Assembly (NCBI RefSeq): GCF_001039355.2
Contig: NW_019774513.1
Location: 1-49,133 of the forward strand
Length of the DNA: 49,133 bases
DNA from: Lingula anatina
Taxonomy: Eukaryota > Brachiopoda > Lingulata > Lingulida > Lingulidae
Direction of reading: 5' to 3'
Below the pieces are notes generated by a model. It made no database searches. It had not been told where the DNA came from and was given only the letters and a program-made list of their open reading frames with translations. The position numbers and the translations under genes were made by a program. Below are positions 22,696 through 49,133 of the stretch, piece by piece; the first letter of the stretch is position 1, and each line of letters starts with the position of its first letter.

Positions 22696-23030
22696 TTATT
22701 CAACAGTTGTTCTTAACTTTAATGATTTGGGCAATATTGTCCATGCAGCTGTAGCTAACTTTAATGTTGTTTTTATTAAAAAATCTTGTGGGAGTTTTAA
22801 AAATACTTTACCGACATTAGTCTGTACATTTCTACTAAAAGGTGGATTGAACCATAACATATCTTTTGCGAGTTTTTCTGGATTTTGTAACAACGTTTGT
22901 ATAATGCAGTTTGTGGCTGAAACCTCACGTGCTTCCTGGTACTCCCTCTTTGATGACTCAAACATGCTTTCATCACTAGAAATTGTAGATAGTCTTGTTT
23001 ATTGAGTTTGGTATGGCGTTTATGACGCAT
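22696..23030 (-). pseudogene. Penelope-like element fragment, frameshifted
   Basis: The frame at 22965-22696 includes MFESSKREYQEA and DMLWFNPPFSRNVQTNVGK, the conserved block between the reverse transcriptase and GIY-YIG parts of Penelope-like proteins. The usual lysine/histidine-rich segment that follows is deleted, and the next conserved block (KVSYSCM) continues in a different frame. The upstream part is in yet another frame. There is no reverse transcriptase and no endonuclease domain, so the copy is dead. Confidence 0.75.
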
Positions 23031-23071
23031 TCCAGGTGGTTAAATTTGCGGTGTGTACATAGCGTAGTGCT

Positions 23072-23073
<2 letters not shown>

Positions 23074-23128
<55 letters not shown>
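23074..23128. repeat. Poly-T tract, 55 bases
   Basis: Pure T on the plus strand inside the inverted-repeat element. Its length may be inexact in the assembly. Confidence 0.9.
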
Positions 23129-23129
<1 letters not shown>

Positions 23130-23346
23130 TATGGTCTGAAAAACAATGATTATACGCACTGATTTTCCAAAAACCACAGTCATTTATAATGTAACATAAC
23201 CGCATTTCTTTGTTACCTGTACGCGCGATGTGGCACTAACGTCAAACGAGTATTTTTTTGCGACGTTTCGCATTGACCGTTTGTAGTCTTCTTTTGTATT
23301 TTGATCTGTTTGCGCCCCTGACGAGGGCTCCATGTCATCTACTCAC

Positions 23347-48242
<24,896 letters not shown>

Positions 48243-49133
48243 CTGGAATTGGTCATGTTTGAATAAAGTTTGAGCCATTGTCATTTCGCTATATTATGTT
48301 TATATTTTAACAGACACATATTAAACAGTTCAGGATTTACTGGAATGGTGCATGTTTAAATGAAGTGTAAGATATTGCAATAATACTATATTATCTTATC
48401 GTTTGGGTTTTCAATAAATATATTAAACTAAAACTGTAAGAACAATACAATAACATGCACGGATAATTAAGACACATGTTATCATATAAGAATGTATTTG
48501 CAAAAACTTGTGTATTTTCTATACATTAAAGACTGTAATTATATATATTTACCCGGCCCACACTTAAGATTCTATTTAAGGTAGCTCTCTCATATTAGCT
48601 ATTTTTGCGATCGGCGCAGGTTTCTCGCATAATTAGTTTTTGGAGATAGCGGCTAATTATGAAAATAAAACATGCAGTAAAATACGATATTCATCTTTTT
48701 AAGAAATCTGTATGAAATACTTGATGTTATTTTGGTCGAAGCGCTACGAATATGTCAACAATGCGTTGCGTAGCAGTGAACGCTTGATCTTTTACGACGT
48801 AAAGTACCCACTTGCGACTTTGTTTACAAATGCCGCAATGTAAGATATTACGCGAAGAAGGGATGGAAAAGAGCATTTTAATAAGGCTTGTGTAACAGTG
48901 GCAAGATCTTATCTCACGGAAAATATTCACAAGGGCTTGCATTTTGACCACAAAGTGTATTGTGGTGATTTGTCACATGTTTACGCTGTGTGCAACAAGA
49001 CATTGTCTTATTCAGCATTGGTTTCCTATCACCCTGGGCCAAGTTACCGTGATTTGTATGCTGAAAATAATTCTCTTTTCTTTCACAATTAGTTAAAATA
49101 ATTATACTCATGGCGTTTTGTTGTTAATTTAAG
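48243..49133. other. No recognisable feature
   Basis: Upstream side of the mosaic gene. No further EGF or SRCR exon was found before the window ends. Confidence 0.5.

Larger units (their letters stand above)
22058..23331 (-). mobile_element. 1.27-kb element with about 0.2-kb inverted ends and a Penelope-like core
   Basis: The arms 22058-22281 and 23133-23331 are near-perfect reverse complements, sharing CGCAAACGGATCAAAATACA-like, AATGCGAAACGTCGC and GCCACATCGCGCGTACAG blocks. The minus-strand interior carries a C-terminal fragment of a Penelope-like retroelement (about 22696-23030). A run of 55 T (23074-23128) separates the right arm from it. Penelope-like elements are known to be flanked by direct or inverted pseudo-LTRs, which would explain this structure. 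The right edge lies only 15 bp from an exon of the SRCR/EGF gene. Confidence 0.7.

Overview
The window looks like a piece of an invertebrate animal genome: AT-rich, intron-rich, crowded with transposable elements and microsatellites, with isolated single Ns at 19657 and 41335 that look like assembly joins. The host genes (a GIMAP/AIG1 GTPase carrying a Hedgehog-type Hint domain, and a long SRCR/EGF mosaic gene) suit a marine invertebrate such as a lancelet, hemichordate or mollusc. The sequence alone does not settle the lineage.

Layout. 1-5.4 kb: noncoding, with a 34-bp minisatellite and one copy of a dispersed repeat. 6.06-17.35 kb, minus strand: a three-exon gene predicted to encode 745 aa, with an N-terminal helical module, an AIG1 GTPase domain, a coiled coil, a Hint domain and a Hedgehog-like C-terminal tail. 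Its introns hold a LINE 3' end, short repeats and a 3.4-kb inverted-repeat element that contains a dead LINE. 17.4-22 kb: no recognised gene; a minisatellite, a foldback element and a small MITE. 22.06-23.33 kb: an element with 0.2-kb terminal inverted repeats and a broken Penelope-like (PLE) fragment.

23.35-48.24 kb, minus strand: fifteen exons that fit one phase-consistent gene (EGF, two linkers, EGF, partial EGF, SRCR, EGF, EGF, EGF, SRCR, linker, EGF, EGF). Both ends are open: I found no certain start exon or terminal exon. Its introns contain an MITE-like element, dispersed repeats, an envelope-like relic, a PLE with a GIY-YIG endonuclease region carrying a nested MITE, and a Polinton-like element.

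39.3-46.0 kb: the Polinton-like element. It has long terminal inverted repeats starting 5'-AG, a 6-bp target duplication ATTGCC, a packaging-type ATPase fused to a C2H2 zinc finger, and a Ser/Asp-rich ORF interrupted by one in-frame stop. No polymerase, integrase or capsid gene is present. The left inverted repeat and its flank occur twice in tandem, and the second copy begins next to an N, which suggests two haplotypes joined in assembly.

The two host genes are not obviously linked in function, but both belong to families often associated with immunity or surface recognition. The most unusual item is the GTPase-Hint fusion: its architecture predicts a GIMAP-like GTPase released, and perhaps modified at its C terminus, by self-cleavage.
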